The notes under the pieces: generated by a model
Told to the model about the DNA's origin: nothing
The model's input: the letters and a program-made list of their open reading frames with translations, nothing else
The model's database searches: none
Shown here: piece by piece, positions 56,398 through 64,000 of the stretch
Numbering within the stretch: position 1 is the stretch's first letter
Layout: the number at the start of each line of letters is the position of its first letter
Translations under genes and position numbers: made by a program
Source: Methylumidiphilus sp963753955
GTDB lineage: Bacteria > Pseudomonadota > Gammaproteobacteria > Methylococcales > Methylococcaceae
Assembly (NCBI GenBank): GCA_963753955.1
Contig: CAVWEM010000013.1
Coordinates: 1-64,000 of the forward strand
Direction: 5' to 3'
DNA: 64,000 nt

Positions 56398-57557
56398 AGG
56401 ACTTACGCACGAGCCTGAAGCTACCGCAGAACCCTGGCGGTTCACGGTTTCAGGTCAGGCGAAGGACATGGGTATTGACGGGTTTTTAAGCCCCTCCTTC
56501 ATATAATCGGAGAGAAGGCTGTTTTTCAGGGCGTAGATGTTTGTTTTGAGTTTCCTGGCGAGCCTTGTCAGGCAGTGCCAGGCGAGTATCGCGCAGCCGA
56601 TGTGGTTTCTCTGGGCGCGGGCCTTGCGGCATTGGCATTTCTCCAGGCCGAGCATTTGCTTGCCTTCGCGGTGGTATTGCTCGATTTTCCAGCGGACGGC
56701 GCACATATCTTTAATGGCGACGGCGGAATCCTGGGAAAGGCCGTTGGTGGCGACGTGTTCCGTGCGGTTTGTCGCCGCAACCCGGAACAGTTTCACCTTG
56801 TAATCCATCGGGAATCCATGTATCTTCACAAGCTTGCCGCGCAGCATTTCGTCGCCGAACCATTCCAGGCCGGAAACGGCCTTGCAGGGGGTTTTGCCCC
56901 GGCTGTCGTCCGCCTTGCGGTTGGCTTTGAGCGGGCAATAAAACACCTTTCCGGCCCTGTCGATGTGCATCATCAGATCCTTGGTGGCGTACCAGGAATC
57001 CATCAGCACGGCGCGGAACGGCAGGTTTTTGTTTCCGATGGCGTCGTCGAACATGTCCCGCACGTGGTCGAGTTTGTTCTTGCCGTCCCCGTCGGGGTCG
57101 TATATCCGCCAATCGATGATCCACTGTTCGCCAGTATCCAGGTTAGCGTACACGCAATTGGCGACGCCGATGCCTTTCACGACGCCATGCCCGTTGCCGC
57201 TATACTGGCGGCGCACCCGTTCTATCTTGAAAGAATGGCGCTTGTCCAGTACGCTGTCGTCGAATATCAGGCAGGCGTTCCCGCTGCGGCGGACAAGGTG
57301 CCCGACGGACTGCCAGGCCGCATTCGGCGAGACGTCGTCCTCCATGAGGCAACGGTTTATGGCATCATGGGAAAACCCAATATGATGGTCGGCCATGTAG
57401 GTTTGCGTGTAGTTCATAAGAGCCGCAATAATAAATTGACAATAGTCCTTTCGCGTCGGCTTCAGGCCGGAGTATTTGCTCGTCTTCATAGGCGGCTATT
57501 ATACTCCGTTAAGGCCAATATTCATATACCCATGTTAATATATTTTGCGTAAGTCCT
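56398..57557 (-). mobile_element. IS701/IS4-type insertion sequence
   Basis: Terminal inverted repeats aggacttacgca (56398-56409) and tgcgtaagtcct (57546-57557) enclose one transposase gene on the minus strand. Length is 1,160 bp. No duplicated flanks are visible. It is separated from the next element by 15 bp. Confidence 0.82.
56455..57489 (-). CDS. IS701/IS4-type DDE transposase
   Basis: The 344-residue protein is intact. Catalytic Asp residues are in LIFDDSVLDKRHS and RAVLMDSWYATKD, and the Glu in VRWKIEQYHREGKQMLGLE. RRQYSGNGHGVVKGIGVAN is typical of this group. It has the N-terminal helical region (DYCQFIIAALMNYTQTYMAD). It may be active. Confidence 0.85.
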   Translation of the reverse strand: MKTSKYSGLKPTRKDYCQFIIAALMNYTQTYMADHHIGFSHDAINRCLMEDDVSPNAAWQSVGHLVRRSGNACLIFDDSVLDKRHSFKIERVRRQYSGNGHGVVKGIGVANCVYANLDTGEQWIIDWRIYDPDGDGKNKLDHVRDMFDDAIGNKNLPFRAVLMDSWYATKDLMMHIDRAGKVFYCPLKANRKADDSRGKTPCKAVSGLEWFGDEMLRGKLVKIHGFPMDYKVKLFRVAATNRTEHVATNGLSQDSAVAIKDMCAVRWKIEQYHREGKQMLGLEKCQCRKARAQRNHIGCAILAWHCLTRLARKLKTNIYALKNSLLSDYMKEGLKNPSIPMSFA

Positions 57558-57572
57558 GTTCTTTTAGGATTT

Positions 57573-58654
57573 GGCGTTGGTGCATAAATGCCATGTTCAG
57601 CTATCATGGAGTTCAGTAAACCACTGATATACATTGATGTCGAAAGCCACCCCTATCGCAAAAGCGGAACCGGTCAAAAAGGCGCAGTATCGGGTCACGA
57701 ATTGGCCGGAGTATGACCGTGCGTCGGTGCGGCGGGGCAGCCTGACGGTGTGGTTCGACGACGAGTTCCTGCGCGGACATTGGCGGGCTGCCCACAACGG
57801 CAAACGCGGGGCGCCTTTCACTTACTCGGATGCGGCCATGCAGACGCTGCCGACCCTGAAGGCGGTGTTCCACCTGCCCTACCGGGCGGCGGAAGGGCTG
57901 GCCCGCTCGCTGGCCGGGTTGACGGGTCGGGACCCGCCCGTCCCCGACCATGCCCAGATGTCGCGCCGCGCCCGGGGCTTGCGGGCCGAGATCCCGCGCC
58001 GTCCACGCACCGGCCCGGTCCATCTGGTGGCCGATTCCACCGGCTTGAAGATTTTCGGCGAGGGCGAGTGGAAAGTGCGCCAGCACGGGGTTGGCAAGCG
58101 GCGGACTTGGCGCAAGGTCCATCTGGGCCTTGATGCGGACGTGAAGGACGTGGTCGCCGTGGAGGTCGCCACCGTGGAGCGGACGGATGCCGGGGTCTTC
58201 GCGGGTTTGCTCGGACAGGCCGAGGGGGAGATCGGCCAGGTCGACGCCGACGGTGCCTGTGACACCCGCGACGTGTACGACGCGGCGATGGAGCGGGACG
58301 CGAAGGCGGCCATCCCGCCGAGAGAAAATGCCGTTCCTTGGGAGGCGGGCCATCCCCGCACCCAGGCCTTGGAGGCCATCGCGGAGAAGGGCTTGGCCGG
58401 TTGGAAGCAAGCGGTCAATTATCACCGCCGCAGCATCGCCGAAAATGGCATGTACCGCCTGAAGCAGTTGTTCGGCCCCGGATTGGCCTCCCGCATTTTT
58501 GAGGGCCAAGTGACAGAGGTCCATGTGCGCGTCGCCGCGCTCAATGCCATGACCTACCTCGGCATGCCGGTGTCGGTCCGGGCAGGGCAAGCTTTGTCCT
58601 GAGCCTATTGGGTAAGGGATCATGCAAGCTCCAAATTATTTATGCACCAACGCC
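57573..58654 (+). mobile_element. IS5-family insertion sequence
   Basis: Perfect 17-bp inverted repeats, ggcgttggtgcataaat at 57573-57589 and its complement at 58638-58654, bound a 1,082-bp element with one transposase gene. Its right end abuts the C5-methyltransferase remnant directly. Confidence 0.87.
57637..58602 (+). CDS. IS5-family transposase
   Basis: The 321-residue protein has an IS5-type DDE core: HLVADSTGLKIFGEGEWKVR with the first Asp, RKVHLGLDADVKDVV, a second Asp in QVDADGACDTRDVYD, and the final Glu in NYHRRSIAENGMYRLKQLFG. The frame is intact. Two start codons stand in a row (57634, 57637). It may be active. Confidence 0.87.
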   Translation: MSKATPIAKAEPVKKAQYRVTNWPEYDRASVRRGSLTVWFDDEFLRGHWRAAHNGKRGAPFTYSDAAMQTLPTLKAVFHLPYRAAEGLARSLAGLTGRDPPVPDHAQMSRRARGLRAEIPRRPRTGPVHLVADSTGLKIFGEGEWKVRQHGVGKRRTWRKVHLGLDADVKDVVAVEVATVERTDAGVFAGLLGQAEGEIGQVDADGACDTRDVYDAAMERDAKAAIPPRENAVPWEAGHPRTQALEAIAEKGLAGWKQAVNYHRRSIAENGMYRLKQLFGPGLASRIFEGQVTEVHVRVAALNAMTYLGMPVSVRAGQALS

Positions 58655-59300
58655 TTTGAGCGGATACAATAAGTGGCGGTCAGTGGTAGATTGCTCATTG
58701 TTAGGTGTGCCTCAAACCAGAAGGCGACTTGTTGTTCTGGCATCAAGACTGGGAGATAATGGGCTTGCCATTATGCAATAAGAAGGGAGGACTGCTACTG
58801 TGCGACAAACCATAGCCAATATTCCGCCGATTGTTGCAGGTCAACGCCATTCTGAGGATTCTTTGCATGCGGCTCCCGCGTTGAGCAAACTCAACATGCA
58901 GCGTATTAAAGCATCGAACCTAGGAGGTACATGGCGCGATTGGCCTGAATCGTTAAAGGCATCTTGCCATAAGAAACCGACTGGGGTGACTTATCCTAGT
59001 GTTTATGGGCGAATGGAATGGGATAAAGTGGCCCCAACTATTACGACTCAGTGTTTCGGTTACGGCAATGGAAGATTTGGACACCCCGAGCAAGATCGGG
59101 CTATCTCCCTGCGAGAGGCAGCGATGCCACAAACATTTCCCGTTGACTATGCTTTTGTATCAGAAAAGGATGAGGTCAAATTTAACAAAATGGGAAAGCT
59201 GATTGGCAATGCTGTTCCTGTGCGCTTGGGCGAAGTAATAGCAAACACCCTTTTAACGCATGTTCAAGCTTGTGGCAGCTACTGCTCTAGGTTGAGGTGA
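58655..59300 (+). pseudogene. C5 cytosine-specific DNA methyltransferase, C-terminal remnant
   Basis: The remnant starts at the IS5 right end with a frame coding for VPQTRRRLVVLASR, the motif VIII region of C5 methyltransferases. A TAA at about 58780 interrupts it. The following RTATVRQTIANIPPIVAG, TITTQCFGYGNGRFGHPEQD and the motif IX-X region (ISLREAAMPQTFP, KMGKLIGNAVPVRLGE) end at 59300. The catalytic PCQ and SAM-binding motifs are absent and are not found on the other side of the two IS elements. No restriction enzyme is beside it. Confidence 0.85.
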
Positions 59301-59402
59301 GGACAGTTCCCCAACCTTCTTCGGCTGAAGATAAAGGCTACGGCAAGAATCCACCCGTTATGATAATTTAAAATCAAACACTGAAGTAATTCAATCCAAG
59401 CA

Positions 59403-61373
59403 ATGAAATATCGACGAGAGATAGACGGACTGCGGGCAGTGGCGCTAATGCCGGTAATGCTTTTCCATGCCGGATTCCAATCTTTTAGCGGTGGTTTTGT
59501 TGGCGTCGATGTGTTTTTTGTGATCAGCGGATATCTAATTACTTCAATCATACTTGCGGAAAAACAAGCTGGCACATTCACTCTCATAAATTTTTCCGGG
59601 CGCAGGGCAAGACGCATACTGCCAGCATTGTTTGTGGTGATGTTCGCTTGTTTGCCGTTTGCTTGGTTATGGTTGTTGCCAGCGGATATGATAGACTTTT
59701 CCCAAAGTCTTATAGCTGTCGCCGTTTTCGTGTCCAATATTTTATTTTGGACAGAGAGTGGGTATTTTGAGACTGCAGGCGAATTAAAGCCACTGTTACA
59801 CACTTGGAGCTTGGCAGTTGAAGAACAATACTATATCTTGTTTCCGATATTTATACTGTTGGCTTGGAAATTGGGCAAACGATGGGTTTTGGCGATGCTT
59901 GCTGTTCTCGCAGCATTCAGCCTGGCTTTGGCGCAATGGACTGCGACCACACATCGGTCATTCGCATTCTATTTATTGCCAACACGCGGCTGGGAAATAT
60001 TGACAGGAGTATTTATAGCATTCTACTTATCCCCAAAGGAAAGCCGGTGGGAGAAAGCACAACCAAGCAATCAGGCATTAGGCATCATAGGCTTGTCTTT
60101 AATCTTAGCCTCGGTATTTATTTTTGACAAAGAAACTCCATTTCCGAGTCTTTACGCGCTGATGCCAACCATTGGCGCGGCACTTGTCATTGTTTTTGCC
60201 TCGGATCGGACTATTGTTGGAAGGCTGCTTGGCAGCAAGGCATTTGTTGGTATTGGCCTCATCAGCTACAGTGCTTACTTGTGGCATCAGCCGATGTTTG
60301 CCTTTGCCAGGCATAGAAGCATCAATGAGCCGGACAAGATAACACTTATGGTTTTGGCAATCCTTGCCTTGGTGTTCGCTTACCTGACCTGGAAGTTTGT
60401 GGAGGCTCCGTTCAGAAACAGGCGGTTATTCAACCGTAGTCAAATATTCCTGTATGGCATCTTGGCTAGTGTTGCTTTTATTGCAATTGGCCTTGCTGGA
60501 ATACTCAATAAAGGATATTTGATGCGCTGGTCGTATTTTCCTCAAATATCAACCATACAAACCGTGATGAGTTCACGCTGCCATACCTATTTGCGTAAAA
60601 CGGCAGAGCAGATCGCCAAGGGAGATATCTGTGTCTTAGGCAAAGCTAGCGTTGCGTCATTCGCCGTCATCGGGGATTCACACGCTGGAGCTTTGTTTGA
60701 AGCAATCGAGGCTTATGAGTCAAGCAATCCATTCGCCTTTTATGCTTTTTCTGGGGAATATTGCGCCCCCTTGTTGGGCGGGTTTCGCTTGAATGCCTAT
60801 CAATCTGATGATTGCTTGCAAACCACCAGTGAAGCGTATAAAAAAATATTCGAATCCAAAAGCATAAAAGATGTGGTCTTAGTGGCTGAATGGGCCAATT
60901 ACACAGAAGGGTATAGGGATGGAAAAAAGCCAGCATTAGCTTCTGATGATTACGGATCGGCTGCTGTGCCTGCGGAGAACAAAGTGATTTTTTCGCGGAC
61001 ACTTGCCTATACGGTGGATGCTATTAAAAGTGCTGGAAAAAATGTCATAATAATAAAGCCCACGCCAGAGTTTAAGGCTGATGTGACGAGAACCGCCACA
61101 AAACAAATGATCAACGATATCATTCATAGCTCACCAACCGTTACCTTTGAAGAGTACTTGACAAGAAATAAAAATGTTTTTCAAAGCTTTGAATCCCTCC
61201 GCGACGTTACTTTTGTGGATAGCGCAAGTGTTTTTTGCTCTGCAGATTTATGTCGTTCCGTGGGCAATGATGGCAAGATATTGTTTAGTGACACAAACCA
61301 CGTCACAGGATATGGTGCCCGGTTTGTTGTCGATCAACTAATGAATAAACTGCATTGGAAACTAGCGGATTGA
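59403..61373 (+). CDS. membrane acyltransferase with SGNH domain (OafA/OatA-type)
   Basis: The 656-residue protein starts with an acyltransferase-3 domain of about ten membrane helices: EIDGLRAVALMPVMLFHAG with the catalytic His, GFVGVDVFFVISGYLI, RRARRILPAL. Next come a linker and a C-terminal SGNH hydrolase-like domain with VIGDSHAGALFEA and FSDTNHVTGYGA. Such enzymes acetylate surface polysaccharides such as O-antigen. The gene is clearly AT-richer than flanking genes, suggesting transfer. No other polysaccharide gene is adjacent, so the target cannot be told. Confidence 0.88.
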   Translation: MKYRREIDGLRAVALMPVMLFHAGFQSFSGGFVGVDVFFVISGYLITSIILAEKQAGTFTLINFSGRRARRILPALFVVMFACLPFAWLWLLPADMIDFSQSLIAVAVFVSNILFWTESGYFETAGELKPLLHTWSLAVEEQYYILFPIFILLAWKLGKRWVLAMLAVLAAFSLALAQWTATTHRSFAFYLLPTRGWEILTGVFIAFYLSPKESRWEKAQPSNQALGIIGLSLILASVFIFDKETPFPSLYALMPTIGAALVIVFASDRTIVGRLLGSKAFVGIGLISYSAYLWHQPMFAFARHRSINEPDKITLMVLAILALVFAYLTWKFVEAPFRNRRLFNRSQIFLYGILASVAFIAIGLAGILNKGYLMRWSYFPQISTIQTVMSSRCHTYLRKTAEQIAKGDICVLGKASVASFAVIGDSHAGALFEAIEAYESSNPFAFYAFSGEYCAPLLGGFRLNAYQSDDCLQTTSEAYKKIFESKSIKDVVLVAEWANYTEGYRDGKKPALASDDYGSAAVPAENKVIFSRTLAYTVDAIKSAGKNVIIIKPTPEFKADVTRTATKQMINDIIHSSPTVTFEEYLTRNKNVFQSFESLRDVTFVDSASVFCSADLCRSVGNDGKILFSDTNHVTGYGARFVVDQLMNKLHWKLAD

Positions 61374-61617
61374 GGATGTTTCTTGCCAATGTATCTGCCG
61401 CTCAACCCATGACGGAAGGACGGCAACGCCTCGCTTCCATTGAAGGGATACGTGCCGATACGCAAACCACAGGCTGCCAACCCATTGTGATTTTGCTATC
61501 CCGTCCGCGATGATTTTATGGGATGATGGATGCCATCCCTCCAGACCGGAAAACCCAGAACCCTAAGCGGCACACATCTGGCCGCGCTTCGCATCAACTC
61601 CTGACTCTGTCGATACC

Positions 61618-61803
61618 ATGTCCCTAGAACAATTCTTCTCCATGGGCGGATACGCCTTTTACGTCTGGACTTCCTACGGCATCGCCTTGGTGGTCTTGGG
61701 TTTAAACCTGATCCTGCCCCTGCGCCGCAAGGCCGAGGTGCGCAAGGACATCGCCCGCGCCCTCAAACTGGAGGCCGCAAGGCAAGAGAGGGTGCGCCCA
61801 TGA
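61618..61803 (+). CDS. ccmD: haem exporter protein CcmD
   Basis: The 61-residue protein has the CcmD pattern: MGGYAFYVWTSYGIALVVLG leading into a single membrane helix, then a basic helix. CcmD helps release haem-loaded CcmE from the CcmABC complex. It overlaps ccmE by four bases. ccmABC, usually upstream, are not here; the preceding gene is the acyltransferase. Confidence 0.9.
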   Translation: MSLEQFFSMGGYAFYVWTSYGIALVVLGLNLILPLRRKAEVRKDIARALKLEAARQERVRP

Positions 61804-62255
61804 CCCCGCGCCAACGCCGTATGATCCTGGTCGGCTTGATCCTGGCCGGGGTGGCCGGGGCGTCTTTCCTGGCCCTCACCGCCTTCCAGAAAAACCTGCT
61901 GTATTTCTACACACCCAGCCAAGTGGCCTCGGGCGAGGCTCCCAAGGGTTACACCTTCCGCGTCGGCGGCCTGGTCGTGCAGGGCAGCGTCAAGCGCTCC
62001 GAAGGTGTCACTGTCCATTTTGATGTCACCGACGGCAGCGCCACCGTGCCGGTGGTTTACACCGGCATCCTGCCCGACCTGTTCCGCGAGGGCCAGGGCA
62101 TCATCTCCATCGGCAAAATGAACGGGTCGGGCGTGTTCGAGGCCAGCGAAGTCCTCGCCAAGCATGATGAAAACTACATGCCGTCGGAAGTGGGCGAAGC
62201 CCTCAAGAAAAGCGGCAAGATGCCCGCCACCTCTTACAAGGATTACCAAAAATGA
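61800..62255 (+). CDS. ccmE: haem chaperone CcmE
   Basis: CcmE carries haem covalently in the periplasm to the CcmF ligation complex. The 151-residue protein has an N-terminal membrane anchor (MILVGLILAGVAGASFLAL), a beta-barrel domain (RVGGLVVQGSVKRS ... VPVVYTGILPDLFREGQG) and the haem-binding His in LAKHDENYMP. It overlaps ccmF by four bases. Confidence 0.94.
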   Translation: MTPRQRRMILVGLILAGVAGASFLALTAFQKNLLYFYTPSQVASGEAPKGYTFRVGGLVVQGSVKRSEGVTVHFDVTDGSATVPVVYTGILPDLFREGQGIISIGKMNGSGVFEASEVLAKHDENYMPSEVGEALKKSGKMPATSYKDYQK

Positions 62256-64000
62256 TCGCCGAACTTGGACATTTCGCTTTAGTGATGGCGTTGATGATGG
62301 CCTTGGTGCAGGCCTTCTTCCCCTTGTGGGGTGCGCATCGGGGATTGGATTTGTGGATGGCGGCGGCGAAACCGGCTGCGCGTTCGCATTTCATGTTCCT
62401 TCTGACCGCCTTCGCCTGCCTGACCGCCTCCTTCGTCAACAACGATTTTTCCGTGATGTATGTGGCGCAGCATTCCAATAGCTCGCTGCCGCTGTATTAC
62501 CGCATCTCGGCGGTGTGGGGGGCGCATGAGGGTTCGATGCTGCTGTGGGCTTTTATTTTGGGGCTGTGGACGTTTGCGGTGTCGCTGTTCAGCCGTAGCC
62601 TGGACGAGGAAATGTTGGCCTGCGTACTCGGCATCATGGCCTTGGTCAGTATCGGCATTGAGCTGTTCATCCTGTTCACCTCCAACCCCTTCGACCGCAT
62701 CGTGCCGGCCCCGCTGGACGGCAACGACATGAACCCGCTGCTGCAAGACTTCGGCATGACCATCCACCCGCCCATGCTGTACATGGGTTATGTCGGCCTG
62801 AGCGTGGCGTTCAGCTTCGCCATCGCGGCGCTGCTGGGCGGTTCGCTAGATTCGGCTTGGGCGCGGTGGTCGCGGCCTTGGACCTTGGTCGCCTGGATCT
62901 TCCTCACTTTCGGCATCACCCTAGGCTCGTGGTGGGCGTATTACGAACTGGGCTGGGGTGGCTGGTGGTTTTGGGATCCGGTGGAAAACGCCTCCTTCAT
63001 GCCTTGGCTGGTGGCGACCGCGCTCTTGCATTCCTTGGCGGTGACGGAGAAACGCGGCGCGTTCAAAGCCTGGACGGTGCTGTTGGCCCTGTTCGCCTTC
63101 TCCCTGAGCCTGCTCGGAACCTTCCTGGTGCGCTCCGGCGTCCTGACCTCCGTCCACGCCTTCGCCTCCGACCCCACCCGCGGCCTGTTCATCCTGGTTT
63201 TCTTAGGGATAGTGGTCGGCGGTTCGCTGTTGCTTTATGCGATACGTGCGCCGATGGTGAAAGATAATGCCCGCTATGACTTCGTCTCCAAGGAAAACCT
63301 GCTGCTGCTCAACAACATCCTGCTGCTGAGCGCCGCCTCCAGCATTTTGCTGGGCACTCTTTATCCCTTGGTTTTGGATGCGTTGGGCTTGGGCAAGATT
63401 TCAGTGGGTTCGCCGTATTTCACCAGCGTGTTCGCGCCGGTGATGGCGCCAATGTTCCTGCTGGCCGGCATCGCGCCGATGTTCGCCTGGCGGCAGGCCG
63501 ACGCCCCGCATATTTTCAAGCGGATGTGGCCCATTTTCTTGGGTTCTTGGGTGCTGGGCGTGGGCTGCGTGGCCGTGTTCTGGAAAGCGGACGACATCAA
63601 ATCCATGGCCGGGCTGTCCATGGCCTTCTGGCTGGCGGCCGCGGCGTTGCTGTCGCTCTACTCCCGCGTCAGTCTGCGGGCTAATCTGCTCGACGGCCTG
63701 CGCAGCCAGTCACCCAGCATTTACGGCATGACCCTGGCCCACATGGGCGCGGCGGTGTTCCTGGTCGGCGCGGTGCTGTCCAACCAGTACAGCGTGGAAA
63801 AAATCGTCCGCCTCGCACCGGGTGAAGCGGTGGAAGTCAGCGGCTACTTGTTCAAGTTTGAAGGCGTCTCCGAAGTCCCCGGCCCCAATTATCGCGCCAA
63901 AGAAGGCAGTTTCACCGTGTTCAAGAGCGGCAAACAAGTGGCCGAATTGAAGCCGCAAAAGCGCGTTTACAAAGTCCAGCGCAACACCATGACCGAGGCG
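62252..64000 (+). CDS. ccmF: cytochrome c haem lyase subunit CcmF (3' end outside the window)
   Basis: CcmF attaches haem to apocytochrome c. The 583 codons present are open to the right edge. The tryptophan-rich WWD motif is at WGGWWFWDPVENASFMPW, with the conserved GAHEGSMLLWAF and LLQDFGMTIHPPMLYMGY segments. The hydrophobic helices and large periplasmic part follow family order. About 70-80 residues are expected beyond the window. Confidence 0.93.
   Translation, partial: MIAELGHFALVMALMMALVQAFFPLWGAHRGLDLWMAAAKPAARSHFMFLLTAFACLTASFVNNDFSVMYVAQHSNSSLPLYYRISAVWGAHEGSMLLWAFILGLWTFAVSLFSRSLDEEMLACVLGIMALVSIGIELFILFTSNPFDRIVPAPLDGNDMNPLLQDFGMTIHPPMLYMGYVGLSVAFSFAIAALLGGSLDSAWARWSRPWTLVAWIFLTFGITLGSWWAYYELGWGGWWFWDPVENASFMPWLVATALLHSLAVTEKRGAFKAWTVLLALFAFSLSLLGTFLVRSGVLTSVHAFASDPTRGLFILVFLGIVVGGSLLLYAIRAPMVKDNARYDFVSKENLLLLNNILLLSAASSILLGTLYPLVLDALGLGKISVGSPYFTSVFAPVMAPMFLLAGIAPMFAWRQADAPHIFKRMWPIFLGSWVLGVGCVAVFWKADDIKSMAGLSMAFWLAAAALLSLYSRVSLRANLLDGLRSQSPSIYGMTLAHMGAAVFLVGAVLSNQYSVEKIVRLAPGEAVEVSGYLFKFEGVSEVPGPNYRAKEGSFTVFKSGKQVAELKPQKRVYKVQRNTMTEA

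Overview
The window is a GC-rich chromosomal segment of a gammaproteobacterium. Housekeeping genes (rpoH, rsd, mlaC, cmoB, thiC with a TPP riboswitch, ribF-ileS-lspA, rpsT, hemB, hemF, ccmDEF, regB/regA) fit a respiratory, cytochrome-c-making gammaproteobacterium. A type I methanotroph or purple-sulfur relative is plausible, but no diagnostic gene is present, so this is inference.

Layout. Positions 1-6830 are a pile-up of insertion sequences: an IS4-family element inside an IS110-type element, a DDE transposase remnant, an IS66 element, an IS1111-type IS110 element with perfect subterminal repeats, and an IS1 element. Remnants of a DUF6232-like gene and a sigma-54-activator-like gene lie between them. 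Positions 7135-11248 hold ratA, plsY, folB-folK, two very small membrane or lipid-anchored proteins, and cmoB. Positions 11518-20573 are a type I restriction-modification locus (hsdM, hsdS, hsdR) whose genes are separated by four toxin-antitoxin-like modules and palindromic repeats, two of which sit in frame inside hsdM. Positions 20676-34176 are core genes: hemF, mlaC, hemB, aroE, NAD-type isocitrate dehydrogenase, rpoH under a CIRCE-like operator, rsd, purD, msrA, regBA. Positions 34221-42822 (minus strand) are a branched-chain-amino-acid-type ABC transporter cluster (livG, livF, livK, livH, livM). A radical-SAM enzyme and a TIR-domain protein sit between livF and livK, and toxin-antitoxin genes sit between livG and livF. 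Positions 43138-56274 are again core: rpsT, murJ, ribF, a DUF4160/DUF2442 pair, ileS, lspA, a dicarboxylate symporter, a CHASE2 nucleotide cyclase and thiC. Positions 56398-59300 carry two complete IS elements beside a broken C5 cytosine methyltransferase. An AT-rich membrane acyltransferase and ccmD-ccmE-ccmF (open at the right edge) close the window.

Working together: folB/folK feed folate synthesis, hemB/hemF feed haem, and ccmDEF attach haem to c-type cytochromes. RegBA is the redox two-component system expected to tune such respiratory genes, and ribF/ileS/lspA follow a familiar operon order. The best candidate for something undescribed is the livF-radical SAM-TIR-livK-livH-livM unit.

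Caution: at least eight otherwise well-conserved reading frames (tnpC, a vapC-like gene, hsdR, aroE, rpoH, msrA, livF and probably the start of livH) are broken by apparent single-base indels, several in short homopolymers. rpoH and aroE are rarely dispensable, so sequencing indels are a serious alternative to true gene decay.
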